Source of the DNA: UBA1732 sp045114455
Lineage (GTDB): Bacteria; Verrucomicrobiota; Lentisphaeria; Victivallales; UBA1829
NCBI GenBank assembly: GCA_045114455.1
Contig: JBGUKN010000051.1
Location: 1 to 32,743 of the forward strand
DNA length: 32,743 nucleotides
Direction of reading: 5' to 3'
Within the stretch, counting starts at the first letter, position 1. Each line of letters opens with the position of its first letter. The translations under genes and the position numbers were made by a program. The notes below the pieces were generated by a model. It was given only the letters and a program-made list of their open reading frames with translations. It had not been told where the DNA came from and made no database searches. Below, piece after piece: positions 7,412 to 16,680 of this stretch.

Positions 7412-9604
7412 TTACCAGTCCTTTTCCACACGGTTGTTCAGGCGGCTCGAACGGCGCATCTGGTTGGCATCCTTAAAATCAAGTTCGTCTTTCGACATCA
7501 TATTGAGAATGGCCTCGGCCTGCTGCTTGTCCATGTCGCCCGGCTGTTCCTGCGCTTCCTGCAAATCTGCCTGACGCGGCTGTTGTGCGTTCTGTTCCTG
7601 CCGGTCCTGTTGGTCATCGTCCTGCTGATCGTTCTGGTCGCTCCGGTCGCCGGACTGCTGATCCTGCTTGTCCCGGTCGCCCTGATCGTCCTGCTGGTTC
7701 TGATTCAGCGTGTCGAGCGCATTCTTCAGGTGTTCCTCGGCCTTTTCACCGTTGCCCTTCTGCTGTTCCTCCTGCGCTTTCTGCAGTTCCTCGCGCGCCT
7801 GCTGCGCGGCCTGTTTCTGGCGTTCCTGGTTCATCTCGGACGCCTTCTGTTCCAGCTCGGAAACCGTTTCCTCGGCCTGACGTGCCGCATCCTGCGCGGA
7901 CTGCTGATCTCCTTCGGACTGCTGTTGCTGATCCTGCTGATCGCCCTGCTGGTCCTCGGAAGACTGCTGATCCTGGTTCTCCTGGTTCTCCTGCTGCTGT
8001 TGGTCGTGCGCCTGCTGCGTCTGCTGCCGGGCCTGTTCCATGAGCTTCTTCAGGTCTTCGATCTGTTTTTTCATTTCCTCGGCCTGCTTGCGGTCGGCGA
8101 GCAGGATCCGCTGGTTGCGTATGACGGTCGCGCCGTCCGCGGCGGAGCGCATGCTCTCGCGGTAAAGTTCCTCCGCCCGGTTCAGTTTGAGGATCGCTTC
8201 GTCGACTTCCTTTCCGGCGGAATTGAGGTCCTGAGCCTGAAGCTTTTCCGCGGCTCCCTGCATGCTCGAACGTGCGTCAAGATGGGAGATCACGCCGATG
8301 TTCTGGTAGGACGATGCGCGCACGAGCGGTTCCTTTTCGGACGCGGCGATGGCGCGTTCGTAGAACGTGCGGGCTTTTTCGTCGTCGTGTTCGACCTGCT
8401 GCTGTTCCAGACCGCTGTTGTAGAGCTCGGAGGCGGATCTGGCGGGCTCCGGTGCGGTTTCTTCCTCTGCCGTTTCCTCCGTATCGGGTGCGGTGGGCTG
8501 GACCTGCCGGACCTGTGCCGGTGCGGCAGTCTGTGCGCGGGATTCCGCCGGAGCGGCAAAAAGCAGAAGCGCGGCGAGCGCGAGCACTGTCTGGATGGAA
8601 CGCGGGCGCGTTTCGGAAACGCAGAAGAAAAGGGCGAGGAGAATGATCGCGGCGACGAGCGGGTAGGCGGGTCGTTCGATGGGACGGAACATGGAGACGG
8701 CGTCCTCGCTTTCCTTCCGGTCGAGCATTCTGATGCGCGTTTCGAGTTCGTCGATGCCGCTGTATGCGGCGGTGGAGCGGACGTAGATGCCGCCCGTGCG
8801 GCGCGCGAGTTCGGTCAGCTGCGGCTCGTTGAGCGGGCTTTTGACCGGGTTGCCGTCGCGGTCCGTGAGAATGCGGAATTTGCCGTCGTCGTCCTTCACG
8901 CGGATGATCGCGGGATTTGACGGATCGCCGACGCCCACGGCGAAAATCGGGATCTGCGCTTTCGCAAGTTCGCCGACGACGGATGCGCCGCGTCCGGTGA
9001 GCTCATCGCCGTCCGTCACGAGGATGACTGCCTTATGTGTGCCCTGTGCGCCTTTGAACGCCTTGACCGCTTCTTCAAGCGCGAGCTGGACGTTGGTGCC
9101 GCCGATCGGGATCGTGTCGGTGTCGAGGTCGTCCACAAGCTGAATGAAGCTCGCCCGGTCGACAGTCAGCGGGCAGATCAGAAAGGATTCGCCCGCGAAC
9201 GCGACCAGTCCGAAGCGGTCGCCCGGATTCTTTTTCACGATTTCGCGCACGAGCCACTTCGCATGGTCCATGCGGCTCGGCTTCACGTCATCGGAGAGCA
9301 TGCTCCGCGAGACGTCGAACAGCACGAGCAGGTCGCGTCCGGTGGAGGTGTCCTGCATGACCTGTTTGCCCCAGGAGGGACGGGCAGCGGCGACGGCCAG
9401 AAGCAGCACGACGAGCGAGAGCAGAAGGATGCGGAAGACGCGTTTGCCGGGTGACGCGTTGGAAAAGCGCGCTGCGCGTTCCTCCGTTCCGAACATTTTG
9501 ATCATAAGCTTGTTCCGGCGGACGCTGCCCGCAATGGCCAGGACGAGGATCAGTGGAGCGATCCACACTAAATTCCACAATATGCTGCCGCTGAGAAATG
9601 ACAT
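7412..9604 (-). CDS. BatB-BatC fusion: VWA-domain membrane protein with TPR and Gln-rich tail
   Basis: 730 aa. Two N-terminal membrane helices (about 8-27 and 57-74) precede a von Willebrand factor A domain. Its MIDAS motif is visible: DVSRS (Asp97, Ser99, Ser101), GGT (Thr170) and TDGDE (Asp198). A further helix at about 313-332 closes the BatA/BatB-type layout. Directly after comes another hydrophobic, signal-like segment (LALAALLLFAAPAESRA), then TPR-like helices (about 385-520) and a coiled-coil, Gln/Asp/Glu-rich low-complexity tail (about 530-700). The protein ends in a short conserved-looking segment, AILNMMSKDELDFKDANQMR. This is the order BatB then BatC, joined in one reading frame. 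The gene follows murD by 102 nt and is followed after 4 nt by the BatD-BatE fusion. Start is ATG 9604; the ribosome binding site (GAAAGAAG) is weak. Confidence 0.87.
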   Translation of the reverse strand: MSFLSGSILWNLVWIAPLILVLAIAGSVRRNKLMIKMFGTEERAARFSNASPGKRVFRILLLSLVVLLLAVAAARPSWGKQVMQDTSTGRDLLVLFDVSRSMLSDDVKPSRMDHAKWLVREIVKKNPGDRFGLVAFAGESFLICPLTVDRASFIQLVDDLDTDTIPIGGTNVQLALEEAVKAFKGAQGTHKAVILVTDGDELTGRGASVVGELAKAQIPIFAVGVGDPSNPAIIRVKDDDGKFRILTDRDGNPVKSPLNEPQLTELARRTGGIYVRSTAAYSGIDELETRIRMLDRKESEDAVSMFRPIERPAYPLVAAIILLALFFCVSETRPRSIQTVLALAALLLFAAPAESRAQTAAPAQVRQVQPTAPDTEETAEEETAPEPARSASELYNSGLEQQQVEHDDEKARTFYERAIAASEKEPLVRASSYQNIGVISHLDARSSMQGAAEKLQAQDLNSAGKEVDEAILKLNRAEELYRESMRSAADGATVIRNQRILLADRKQAEEMKKQIEDLKKLMEQARQQTQQAHDQQQQENQENQDQQSSEDQQGDQQDQQQQSEGDQQSAQDAARQAEETVSELEQKASEMNQERQKQAAQQAREELQKAQEEQQKGNGEKAEEHLKNALDTLNQNQQDDQGDRDKQDQQSGDRSDQNDQQDDDQQDRQEQNAQQPRQADLQEAQEQPGDMDKQQAEAILNMMSKDELDFKDANQMRRSSRLNNRVEKDW

Positions 9605-9672
9605 GTCTAAAAACTTCTTTCGGGCGGATGATGCCGCCGTTCCGTTGATGTTTCAGATGTTTTTGCCCGGAT

Positions 9673-9701
9673 ATTCTTCGGAACCGAATGCCCGGCGTCA
9701 A
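9673..9701 (-). promoter_or_regulatory. Possible promoter of the bat genes
   Basis: On the minus strand TTGACG (9696-9701) is followed after 17 nt by AAGAAT (9673-9678), in the 102-nt gap between murD and the VWA gene. The -10 box matches the consensus at four of six positions, so this is only a candidate; readthrough from murD is equally possible. Confidence 0.35.
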
Positions 9702-9706
9702 CCCCT

Positions 9707-11101
9707 TTAGACATGCGGTTTCGCGGTTTGTTCCATGCAGGCTTCTCCCCGAGCCGCAAATTTCCGGCATAATGTTTTGAACTGGTCGCCCCGGTCCCTG
9801 TAATCGAGGAACATGTCCATGCTGGCGGTGGCGGGAGAAAGCAGTACGATATCTCCGGATGCGGCGCATGAAACGGCTTTTTCGACGGCTTCCGGGAACG
9901 TTTCGCACGGAGAGAACGGCACGCCGTTTTTCTCAAGATATCCTGCGATCTTCCGTCCGCACGAACCGAAGACGACGGCGCGCTTGAGATATTTCAGGCT
10001 CGGCGCCAGCTCCTCGAAATCCATGTCCTTGTCCAGACCGCCGAGCAGGACGACCACGTTCCGGTCGCCTCCGACGGCGGCAAGCGCGGCGTTCACGGCG
10101 TGCGGATTGGTCGCCTTCGAGTCGTTGATGTACTGCACGCCTCCGGCGGTCAGGAAGCGTTCCAGCCTGTGCGGGCCGGACTCGAATTTCGCGAGGGCAT
10201 CCGTCACGGCGGGTGCGAAAACCGCGTCTTCCCCCTGTACCGCGGCCAGAAGCGCAAGCGCGGCGAGCGCATTTTCCAGATTGTGGACGCCCTTCAGAGC
10301 GAGGTTTTCAACGGGGACTACGGCGCGTCCGCGGAAGGTCAGACTGCCTTCCCGCACCGTGAAGTCCGCGGGCAGGTGCGCGGAGAACGTATAAAGTTTC
10401 TGTCCGGGGCCGGCGGGGCGGAACCGGTCGAAGATGAGCGAATTCACCACGCAGACGGCGGCGGGATTGCCGAGCAGCTTGAACTTCGCGGCGGCGTACG
10501 CCTCCATGCTGCCGTGACGGTCGATGTGGTCGGATGCCAGGTTCAGGACCGCGGCGGCGGCGGGGTGCGGCACGGGCATGATCTCAAGCTGGAACGAGCT
10601 GATTTCGACAATCGGCAGATCAAGCTTCCCGTCGAGACAGTCGATCGCGGCGTCGCTCATGGCATATCCGTTGTTGCCGCAGGCGCACGCCCGGACTCCG
10701 GCGGCGCGGAAAAGCTCTGCGGTCAGCTCCGTCGTGGTCGTTTTGCCGTTGGTCCCGGTGATGCCGACGAACGGCCTGCCGCAGGAACCGAGCGCGAATT
10801 CAAGTTCGCTCACGAGGCGGCCGGAGACTTCGGCGAGTTTTGCCCGGACGGGGTTTCCCTCGCGGAATCCGGGGCTCAGGACGGTGCGTTCGAACCGGGG
10901 AAGATCGTCCTGTGCGCGAAACCCGAAATAAACGGCTTCGGGCGGTTTCGGGAGGGAATCGGCGAAGGAGCGCAAAGAGTCGTTGTCCTGTTCGTCGAGC
11001 AGGGCAAAGAGGATATCAAGCCGGGCGGCGAGTCTGGCGGCGGCCCTGCCGCTGACGCCGCATCCGGCGATAAGCGTCATGGTGGTTTGTTCGTTCGTCA
11101 T
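9707..11101 (-). CDS. murD: UDP-N-acetylmuramoyl-L-alanine--D-glutamate ligase
   Basis: MurD adds D-glutamate to UDP-MurNAc-L-Ala in the cytoplasm (peptidoglycan precursor synthesis). The start is ATG 11101, which overlaps the preceding gene's TGA by the classic ATGA; GAAAGAG lies upstream. The frame itself is open 23 codons further. The 464-aa product has the usual MurD length. Visible motifs: N-terminal GCGVSG (UDP-binding domain), ITGTNGKTTTT P-loop at 114-124, EISSFQLE at 166-173, SDHIDRHGS at 190-198 with the AAAKFKLL segment whose first lysine (206) matches the carbamylated lysine of E. coli MurD, and NDSKATNP in the C-terminal domain. It is translationally coupled to the O-antigen-ligase-like gene, so both are probably on one envelope transcript. 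Peptidoglycan synthesis is notable because the PVC group was long thought to lack it. Confidence 0.95.
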   Translation of the reverse strand: MTNEQTTMTLIAGCGVSGRAAARLAARLDILFALLDEQDNDSLRSFADSLPKPPEAVYFGFRAQDDLPRFERTVLSPGFREGNPVRAKLAEVSGRLVSELEFALGSCGRPFVGITGTNGKTTTTELTAELFRAAGVRACACGNNGYAMSDAAIDCLDGKLDLPIVEISSFQLEIMPVPHPAAAAVLNLASDHIDRHGSMEAYAAAKFKLLGNPAAVCVVNSLIFDRFRPAGPGQKLYTFSAHLPADFTVREGSLTFRGRAVVPVENLALKGVHNLENALAALALLAAVQGEDAVFAPAVTDALAKFESGPHRLERFLTAGGVQYINDSKATNPHAVNAALAAVGGDRNVVVLLGGLDKDMDFEELAPSLKYLKRAVVFGSCGRKIAGYLEKNGVPFSPCETFPEAVEKAVSCAASGDIVLLSPATASMDMFLDYRDRGDQFKTLCRKFAARGEACMEQTAKPHV

Positions 11102-13062
11102 AAGTCGTTCTCTTTCGAATCCTTCTCTTTTATGAATTCCTTCATGAGAACCGGATCGCGTTTGTACCATGTGTGCAGATCCAGTTCCTGGTCGTTGAAG
11201 ATGATGTCGATGTCATCCTGTGTAAGGTTCCGGTACTCCATGAGGCGTTCGAGCCGTTCCCGCACGGCGTCGGCCGCGCCCCGGCTCCCGAGGCGTTCGT
11301 AGATGTCCTGGAGCATGAGAAGCGGCAGGACGGACCGCGGGCGGAGCGTCATGGCGCGTTTGAGGAAGGGAATGGCGTCCGCGGGATGACCGCCGATCAC
11401 GCATGCCCGGGCGAAATAGTCGTTGACGTAGCCGAAATCCGGCGTGCTGCCCGCGGCGAACATGGCGTAGTAGCGCGCCGCGTGCGGCGTGTCGTAGAGC
11501 GACGCATGGAAAAGCGCGCGGGATTTGAGCGGCAGGCCCGATCCCGGCATGGATGCCGCCATGTAATAAAAACGGGAAGCGTCGTCGTGCCGTCCATTTG
11601 CGGCGAGTTCGTCCGCATGCCAGGCGAGCGATTCCGCCGCCAGGTTGCCGAATGCGAAAACAAGGCCCGTTCCAAGCAGGACAAGCCCGAGAGCGAAGAG
11701 GGCAGGGCGGATCATGCGTCTTTTCCTCTGCTCGGGCGGACGGTCGCTTTCGAATTTTTTCCTGAAATCCCGGCGGAACCGCCGCAGGAATGCCGGAGGA
11801 CGCCAGAACGGCGCGGGAGTGCCTTCCCGTTCATGCAGAAGGAGCCCGAGGAAGAACATGGCGAGGATGTTGGTCGGCCAACGGAACAGCACGAGGTCGA
11901 ACTGCGCGTGAACAAGCAGCCCGGCGAGGCAAAGGAGCGAAAGCTGCGTTTCGCAGCCGGGATTGAGCCCGTCAGCCCTGTCTCCGAAATCCGGCGCATC
12001 GAAGCGTTTCGCGGCGAAAAACATGGGCTCCAGCACAAGATAAAGCCAGCAGAGCAGGCCGAGGATGCCGGAAGACGCCGCGATGTACAGCAGATGGTTG
12101 TGCGGGTGGTCGATGCGTACGGCGGAATGCCGCATGGAGAAGAATTCCGGGCGGCGGAAGCGAAGGTACTCCTGTTCGAACGACGGTGCGCCGAAGCCGA
12201 TCTCCGGCTGCTCCGCGATCATGTTTGCGGTCGTCTGCGCCAGAAAAACGCGTTCGTCACGGGAAAGCTCCTCCAGAATCCTGTCATGCGGGGCGAAGAA
12301 CGCGAACCAGACCGAGCCGAGAAGGGCGATCGCCAGGACGGCGAACAGCGCCAGACGGCGTCCCCGGTGTCCCAGTTTCAGAAACACCCACAGCGCCCCG
12401 GCTGCCGCGATGCCCAGAATCGTGCCGCGCGATTCCGTCAGGGCGATCTGCCAGATCGTCACGCCTGCAACAAGGACCGCCGACCCGATGCGCCAGAAGG
12501 AGTTCGCGGACCGGTTCGACCCGGAGGGGGTCCGCTTCCATGCCGTCAGGATCGCAAACGGCGCGGTAACTGCGAGCAGGGCGGCGTTCCAGTTGATGTT
12601 CTGCGGCAGGCCGAAGAGGAACCAGTGCAGTCCGTAATACTGGACGAATCCGAGCACGGCGTCGATCAGCCAGATGAGCGTCAGATACCACGGCAGAAGA
12701 CGTCTGGTCTCGCGGGCGAACACGCAGACGCAGAACGGCAGGGCGGCTGTGAGAAAGAGCTCGCCCGTTTCCGCGGCGCTGTACTGTCCCGCGTGACGGA
12801 ATCCATGCCACACCCCGATGCCCAGCAGAATGCCACCGGCGATGAGCAGGCCGCGAGGAAGATGGTCGCAGACGGATAAAACCCTTTTCGGAAAAAGCAG
12901 GGCCGTGCCGACCGCCGCGAGCACGATCGTTCCCGTTTCGAAGAACCGGAACGACCACGACGGCACACAGAGGAGCATTCCCGGACAGACCAGCAGGGCG
13001 GCCAGGAAAATGAACACGGCGGCGGTCATTGTGCTGCGTGTGGTTGACTCCTCGTTCGGCAT
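11098..13062 (-). CDS. O-antigen-ligase-like polytopic membrane protein with TPR tail
   Basis: Start chosen at ATG 13062 (654 aa): a promoter at 13105-13132 would start transcription downstream of the alternative GTG at 13113, and GGAG lies 11 nt before the ATG. The N-terminal two-thirds has about ten to twelve hydrophobic helices. The Wzy_C/WaaL family's periplasmic loop is recognisable: TESRGT before it, then an Arg-rich stretch ending in IDHPHNHLLYIAASSGILGLL. After a last helix near 'ALFALGLVLLGTGLVFAFG', about 190 residues form TPR-like helices (ASRFYYMAAS, ARACVIGGHPADAIPFLKRAMTLRP). Such proteins polymerise or ligate lipid-linked glycans at the inner membrane; which glycan is used cannot be told. 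The gene ends in an ATGA overlap with murD and is divergent from lon. Confidence 0.8.
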   Translation of the reverse strand: MPNEESTTRSTMTAAVFIFLAALLVCPGMLLCVPSWSFRFFETGTIVLAAVGTALLFPKRVLSVCDHLPRGLLIAGGILLGIGVWHGFRHAGQYSAAETGELFLTAALPFCVCVFARETRRLLPWYLTLIWLIDAVLGFVQYYGLHWFLFGLPQNINWNAALLAVTAPFAILTAWKRTPSGSNRSANSFWRIGSAVLVAGVTIWQIALTESRGTILGIAAAGALWVFLKLGHRGRRLALFAVLAIALLGSVWFAFFAPHDRILEELSRDERVFLAQTTANMIAEQPEIGFGAPSFEQEYLRFRRPEFFSMRHSAVRIDHPHNHLLYIAASSGILGLLCWLYLVLEPMFFAAKRFDAPDFGDRADGLNPGCETQLSLLCLAGLLVHAQFDLVLFRWPTNILAMFFLGLLLHEREGTPAPFWRPPAFLRRFRRDFRKKFESDRPPEQRKRRMIRPALFALGLVLLGTGLVFAFGNLAAESLAWHADELAANGRHDDASRFYYMAASMPGSGLPLKSRALFHASLYDTPHAARYYAMFAAGSTPDFGYVNDYFARACVIGGHPADAIPFLKRAMTLRPRSVLPLLMLQDIYERLGSRGAADAVRERLERLMEYRNLTQDDIDIIFNDQELDLHTWYKRDPVLMKEFIKEKDSKENDL

Positions 13063-13104
13063 GGCGGATCGATCTCCGGTTTCATTGAAAAAAGACAATC
13101 TAAT

Positions 13105-13132
13105 ACTGTACACGCCGATTCTTTTTTTTCAA
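13105..13132 (-). promoter_or_regulatory. Promoter of the ligase-murD transcript
   Basis: On the minus strand TTGAAA (13127-13132), 16-nt spacer, TACAGT (13105-13110). It sits about 43 nt before the chosen ATG at 13062. Confidence 0.5.
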
Positions 13133-13236
13133 GGTTTCCGCAACTGCGTCGCACATTTTTTCTCCCGGGCGTCGGTGTGCAGGCGCATCTTTCCCGAAAA
13201 ATGACCGAAACCGGGCACAAAAAACTCTTTTCCCAC

Positions 13237-13265
13237 TTGCGAAACGCGCGTTGACGCGTTACATT
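13237..13265 (+). promoter_or_regulatory. Candidate promoter of lon
   Basis: TTGCGA (13237-13242), 17-nt spacer, TACATT (13260-13265), about 40 nt before the Lon start codon. A TTGACG at 13251 has no partner at proper spacing. I saw no CIRCE element or clear sigma32-type site. Confidence 0.4.
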
Positions 13266-13306
13266 ATGTATTGGCAGGACATCAAAGCCTGTCAGGAAGG
13301 GAACCT

Positions 13307-16300
13307 ATGAAAGACGACAAAGACAATCAGAATGTGGATTTTACGGAGGCGAAGAACCAGGTGTCCTTTACGCCGGTCAATATAACCGTCTCGGGAGAAA
13401 AGAAGGACGGCGTATCCGGGAACGATTCTTCGGAGGACAGCATCGTCGATGCTCCGGCGCTTATTCTGAGCGGCATCGTTGTGTTCCCGCATGCCCTCAC
13501 GCCGCTCGTGCTGAACGATCCGGGCATGATCGCCCTGATGGACGCAGCATCGACCGGCGACCGCATGATCGCGCTGTTCCCTGAGGTGCCGGACGACGAA
13601 TCCATGCGCGGCCTGATCAAAGGAAAGGCGTTCGATCCGAATACGAGTTCGTTCCTGCTCAACAACCGCAGGATCGCCTCCATCGGCGCTCTTGCCCGCA
13701 TCGTAAAAACGCTGAAGTTCCCGGACGGCACCGTGCGCGTTCTGGTGCGCGGGATCTCGCGCTGCCGGTTCCTGTCGCTGGTCCCCGGCAAGCCGTACAT
13801 GGTCATGAAGGTGCACCGTTTCCCGGATGCGCCGGACGCGTCCATGGAGACGGCGGCGATGGTCCGCAACGCGACCAAGCAGTTCCAGGAAGTCATTTCG
13901 TTCGCGCCGAACTTCCCCGAGGAACTGAAGATCGCCGTGCTCAACATGACGGATAATTCGCGCATCACGGACGTGATTGCCGACACGCTCAACATCTCCT
14001 TTGCGGAGAAGGTCGTTCTGCTCACCACGCTGAAGCTTCAGGACCGGCTGCATTTCCTGACGATCCTGCTCAACCGCGAACTGGAGGTTCTGCGCCTCGG
14101 TTCCGAAATCCAGAGCCAGGTCCACGACGCCATGTCGAAGCAGCAACGCGAATTCTTCCTGAGGGAACAGCTCAAGCAGATCCGCGAGGAGCTCGGCGAG
14201 GACAACCGGAACCCGGACGTCGTCGCGATCTCGGAACGCATCGAAAAAGCCCATCTCCCGGAAGCGCCGTACAAGGTCGTGACGAAGGAGCTGGAACGGC
14301 TCAACATGGTCCCGCCGTCTTCGCCGGAGTATAACATCTCCTACACCTACATCGACTGGCTGCTCAGCCTCCCGTGGACGGAAGCCACGGAGGACCGCGC
14401 GAACGTCCAGATCGCCGCGTCCGTGCTCGACGCCGACCATTACGGCCTCAAGGACGTGAAGGAGCGCATCCTGGAATTCCTCGCCGTCCATCAGCTCAAG
14501 AAGAACCACAAGTCGCCGATCATCTGCTTCATCGGACCGCCCGGCGTCGGGAAGACATCCCTCGGCCGCTCCATCGCCGTCTCCCTCAACCGCAAGTTCG
14601 TCCGCATGTCGCTCGGCGGCATCCGCGACGAGGCGGAGATCCGCGGGCATCGCCGGACCTACATCGGAGCGCTCCCCGGACGCATCATCCAGGGCATGAA
14701 ACGCGCCGGATCGGTCAATCCGGTGTTCATGCTCGACGAACTCGACAAGCTCGGCAGCGACTACAAGGGCGATCCTGCGTCCGCCCTGCTCGAGGTGCTC
14801 GACCCGGAGCAGAACAAGGCGTTCAACGACCATTATCTCGAGGTGGATTACGATCTCAGCAAGGTGATGTTCATCGCGACGGCGAACATGCTGGAGACCA
14901 TTCCGCGCCCGCTGCTCGACCGCATGGAGATCATCCGTCTGCCCGGCTATACCGCGCTCGAAAAGGAGCAGATCGCGAAGCGCTACCTGATCCCGCGCCA
15001 GATGGTGGAAAATGGACTGAACAATTCGTTCGTCCGGTTCAAGCACAGCGCAGCCTTCGAAATCATCGAACATTACACCATGGAGGCCGGCGTCCGCAGT
15101 TTGGAACGCATGATTGCCTCGGTCTGCCGCAAGCTCGTCCGCAGGTTTGTGGAACAAAACGGCGGCCAGCCGCCGGAGAAGCCTGTCGTCGTGGACGATG
15201 CGCTTGTCCGCGAACTGCTCGGCCCCCGCAAGTTCACGAGCGACGAGAGCGAGAATCTCCCGCGCATCGGCGTCGTGACCGGCATGGCGTGGACCAGCTG
15301 CGGCGGCACGACACTGGAGGTCGAGGCAGTCAGAATGCCGGGCAGGGGTGAACTGAAGCTCACCGGTTCGCTCGGTGACGTCATGAAGGAAAGCGCCCTG
15401 GCGGCGTTCAGCTATGTCCGCGGACACGCCAAAGAGCTTGGCATCAATCAGAAAATATTCAAGGAAAACGATTTCCATATCCATGTGCCGGACGGTGCCA
15501 CGCCGAAGGACGGTCCTTCCGCGGGCGTTACGCTCGCCACGGCCATCGTGTCGCTCCTCACCGACAAACCCGTACGGCCCCGTCTCTCCATGACCGGCGA
15601 GATCACGCTCAGCGGAAAAGTCACGCCCATCGGAGGCGTCCGCGAGAAGGTGATCGCCGCGCTCCGTGCCGGGATCCGCGACGTCGTGATGCCCGCCGAC
15701 AACGAGAAGGACCTGGCGGACGTCCCGCCGGAGGTCAGCAGCAGGATCAAGTTCCATTTCGTCCGCACCATCGACGAGGTCCTGAAGATCGCGATGCCGA
15801 AGAACGTCAAGCCGTATGTTCCGAAGCGCGGCGAGAAAACGAAGGACGAGTTCTACGTTTACGACGATTATCTTTTCCAGCAGGTCGAACCCGGGGAAAA
15901 GAAGTCGGCGCAGGACGCGGATTCCAAAACGGAAACGAAGGCGCCGGCGGCTGCTCCGGAGACGGCGAAGCCGGCCGGGGCGAAATCCGCCGATGAAAAG
16001 AATGCCGCCAAGCCCGCGGACCCCGTGAAGCCGGAATCCGCAAAGCCGGAGGAAAAACCGTCCGTGCCCGCCGAGGCGAAGCCCGAACAGAAAAAGCCCG
16101 TTCCATCCGAGGCAAAACCGGAAAACAAGCCAGCTGAGCCGGAAGAGAAGAAGCCGGAATCCGCTCCCCCCGCCGAAAAGAAGCCGGAAGAGAAGAAGCC
16201 GGAATCCGCTCCCCCCGCGGAAAAGAAACCGGAACACCATGCCGCGGCTCAGTTCGAATTCAAAAAGCCGATGCTGGTCGTGAATTATCCGAAGTTCCAG

Positions 16301-16678
16301 AACACCTCGTTCACGGTCGGGCAGGTCCCGCTCAAGGCGCCGGAGCCGCATCCCATGCCGGAGCCGGAGAAGCCCGCGCCGCCCAAGTCGTTCAAGGCTC
16401 AGAAAAAGCTTCATCTTGAAGTAAAGATCGCAACCGCGAAGGAACCCGGGGCGGCTCCGATGATCTCCCTGGAGCTTCCCGCGAAGCCGGAAAAAACCAT
16501 TGCCGTCCCGGCGCGAAGGAAAGCGCCGCGGAAAGCCTCCGCGCCGAAGGACTTCCGTCCTGCGAAACCGCTGAAACTCCGGGTCAGGGTCTCGCCTGCC
16601 GTGCAGAGCGTGGCCGCCGCTCCGGAGAAGAGAAAGCCGCGCAAAGGCGGCTCCGCCTCAGCCAAGAAAGGAAAATGA
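13307..16678 (+). CDS. lon: ATP-dependent protease Lon with a long low-complexity C-terminal extension
   Basis: The start is ATG 13307 because AGGAAGG lies at 13294-13300; the frame is open 12 codons earlier. This gives 1123 aa against about 780-820 for ordinary Lon. Domains: substrate-binding LON domain about 45-250, AAA+ ATPase with Walker A GPPGVGKTS (411-419) and Walker B VFMLDELD (473-480), and protease domain with catalytic Ser738 in DGPSAG and Lys781 in REKVIAA. The conserved enzyme ends near residue 833. The remaining about 290 residues are Lys/Glu/Pro/Ala-rich, include a perfect 15-residue duplication, and finish with a basic tail (KRKPRKGG...KKGK). Lon degrades damaged and regulatory proteins in the cytoplasm; the extension's job is unknown (adaptor or nucleic-acid binding would be guesses). 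The lolA-like gene follows at once. Confidence 0.95.
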   Translation: MKDDKDNQNVDFTEAKNQVSFTPVNITVSGEKKDGVSGNDSSEDSIVDAPALILSGIVVFPHALTPLVLNDPGMIALMDAASTGDRMIALFPEVPDDESMRGLIKGKAFDPNTSSFLLNNRRIASIGALARIVKTLKFPDGTVRVLVRGISRCRFLSLVPGKPYMVMKVHRFPDAPDASMETAAMVRNATKQFQEVISFAPNFPEELKIAVLNMTDNSRITDVIADTLNISFAEKVVLLTTLKLQDRLHFLTILLNRELEVLRLGSEIQSQVHDAMSKQQREFFLREQLKQIREELGEDNRNPDVVAISERIEKAHLPEAPYKVVTKELERLNMVPPSSPEYNISYTYIDWLLSLPWTEATEDRANVQIAASVLDADHYGLKDVKERILEFLAVHQLKKNHKSPIICFIGPPGVGKTSLGRSIAVSLNRKFVRMSLGGIRDEAEIRGHRRTYIGALPGRIIQGMKRAGSVNPVFMLDELDKLGSDYKGDPASALLEVLDPEQNKAFNDHYLEVDYDLSKVMFIATANMLETIPRPLLDRMEIIRLPGYTALEKEQIAKRYLIPRQMVENGLNNSFVRFKHSAAFEIIEHYTMEAGVRSLERMIASVCRKLVRRFVEQNGGQPPEKPVVVDDALVRELLGPRKFTSDESENLPRIGVVTGMAWTSCGGTTLEVEAVRMPGRGELKLTGSLGDVMKESALAAFSYVRGHAKELGINQKIFKENDFHIHVPDGATPKDGPSAGVTLATAIVSLLTDKPVRPRLSMTGEITLSGKVTPIGGVREKVIAALRAGIRDVVMPADNEKDLADVPPEVSSRIKFHFVRTIDEVLKIAMPKNVKPYVPKRGEKTKDEFYVYDDYLFQQVEPGEKKSAQDADSKTETKAPAAAPETAKPAGAKSADEKNAAKPADPVKPESAKPEEKPSVPAEAKPEQKKPVPSEAKPENKPAEPEEKKPESAPPAEKKPEEKKPESAPPAEKKPEHHAAAQFEFKKPMLVVNYPKFQNTSFTVGQVPLKAPEPHPMPEPEKPAPPKSFKAQKKLHLEVKIATAKEPGAAPMISLELPAKPEKTIAVPARRKAPRKASAPKDFRPAKPLKLRVRVSPAVQSVAAAPEKRKPRKGGSASAKKGK
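16137..16226 (+). repeat. 45-bp tandem duplication inside lon
   Basis: Two adjacent 45-bp units (16137-16181, 16182-16226), almost identical, each coding 15 residues of the pattern PEEKKPESAPPAEKK. They lie in the low-complexity extension, and the in-frame length keeps lon open. Confidence 0.85.
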
Positions 16679-16680
16679 CC

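Noticed and set aside
7289..8920. Leu/Val-rich 'membrane protein' frame on the plus strand
   Set aside because: The hydrophobic run is the antisense reading of the CAG/GAC-rich Gln-rich tail of the BatB-BatC fusion.
13292..16414. Long minus-strand open frame opposite lon
   Set aside because: Low-complexity Arg/His/Leu/Asp-rich product with no motif; lon on the plus strand is unmistakable.
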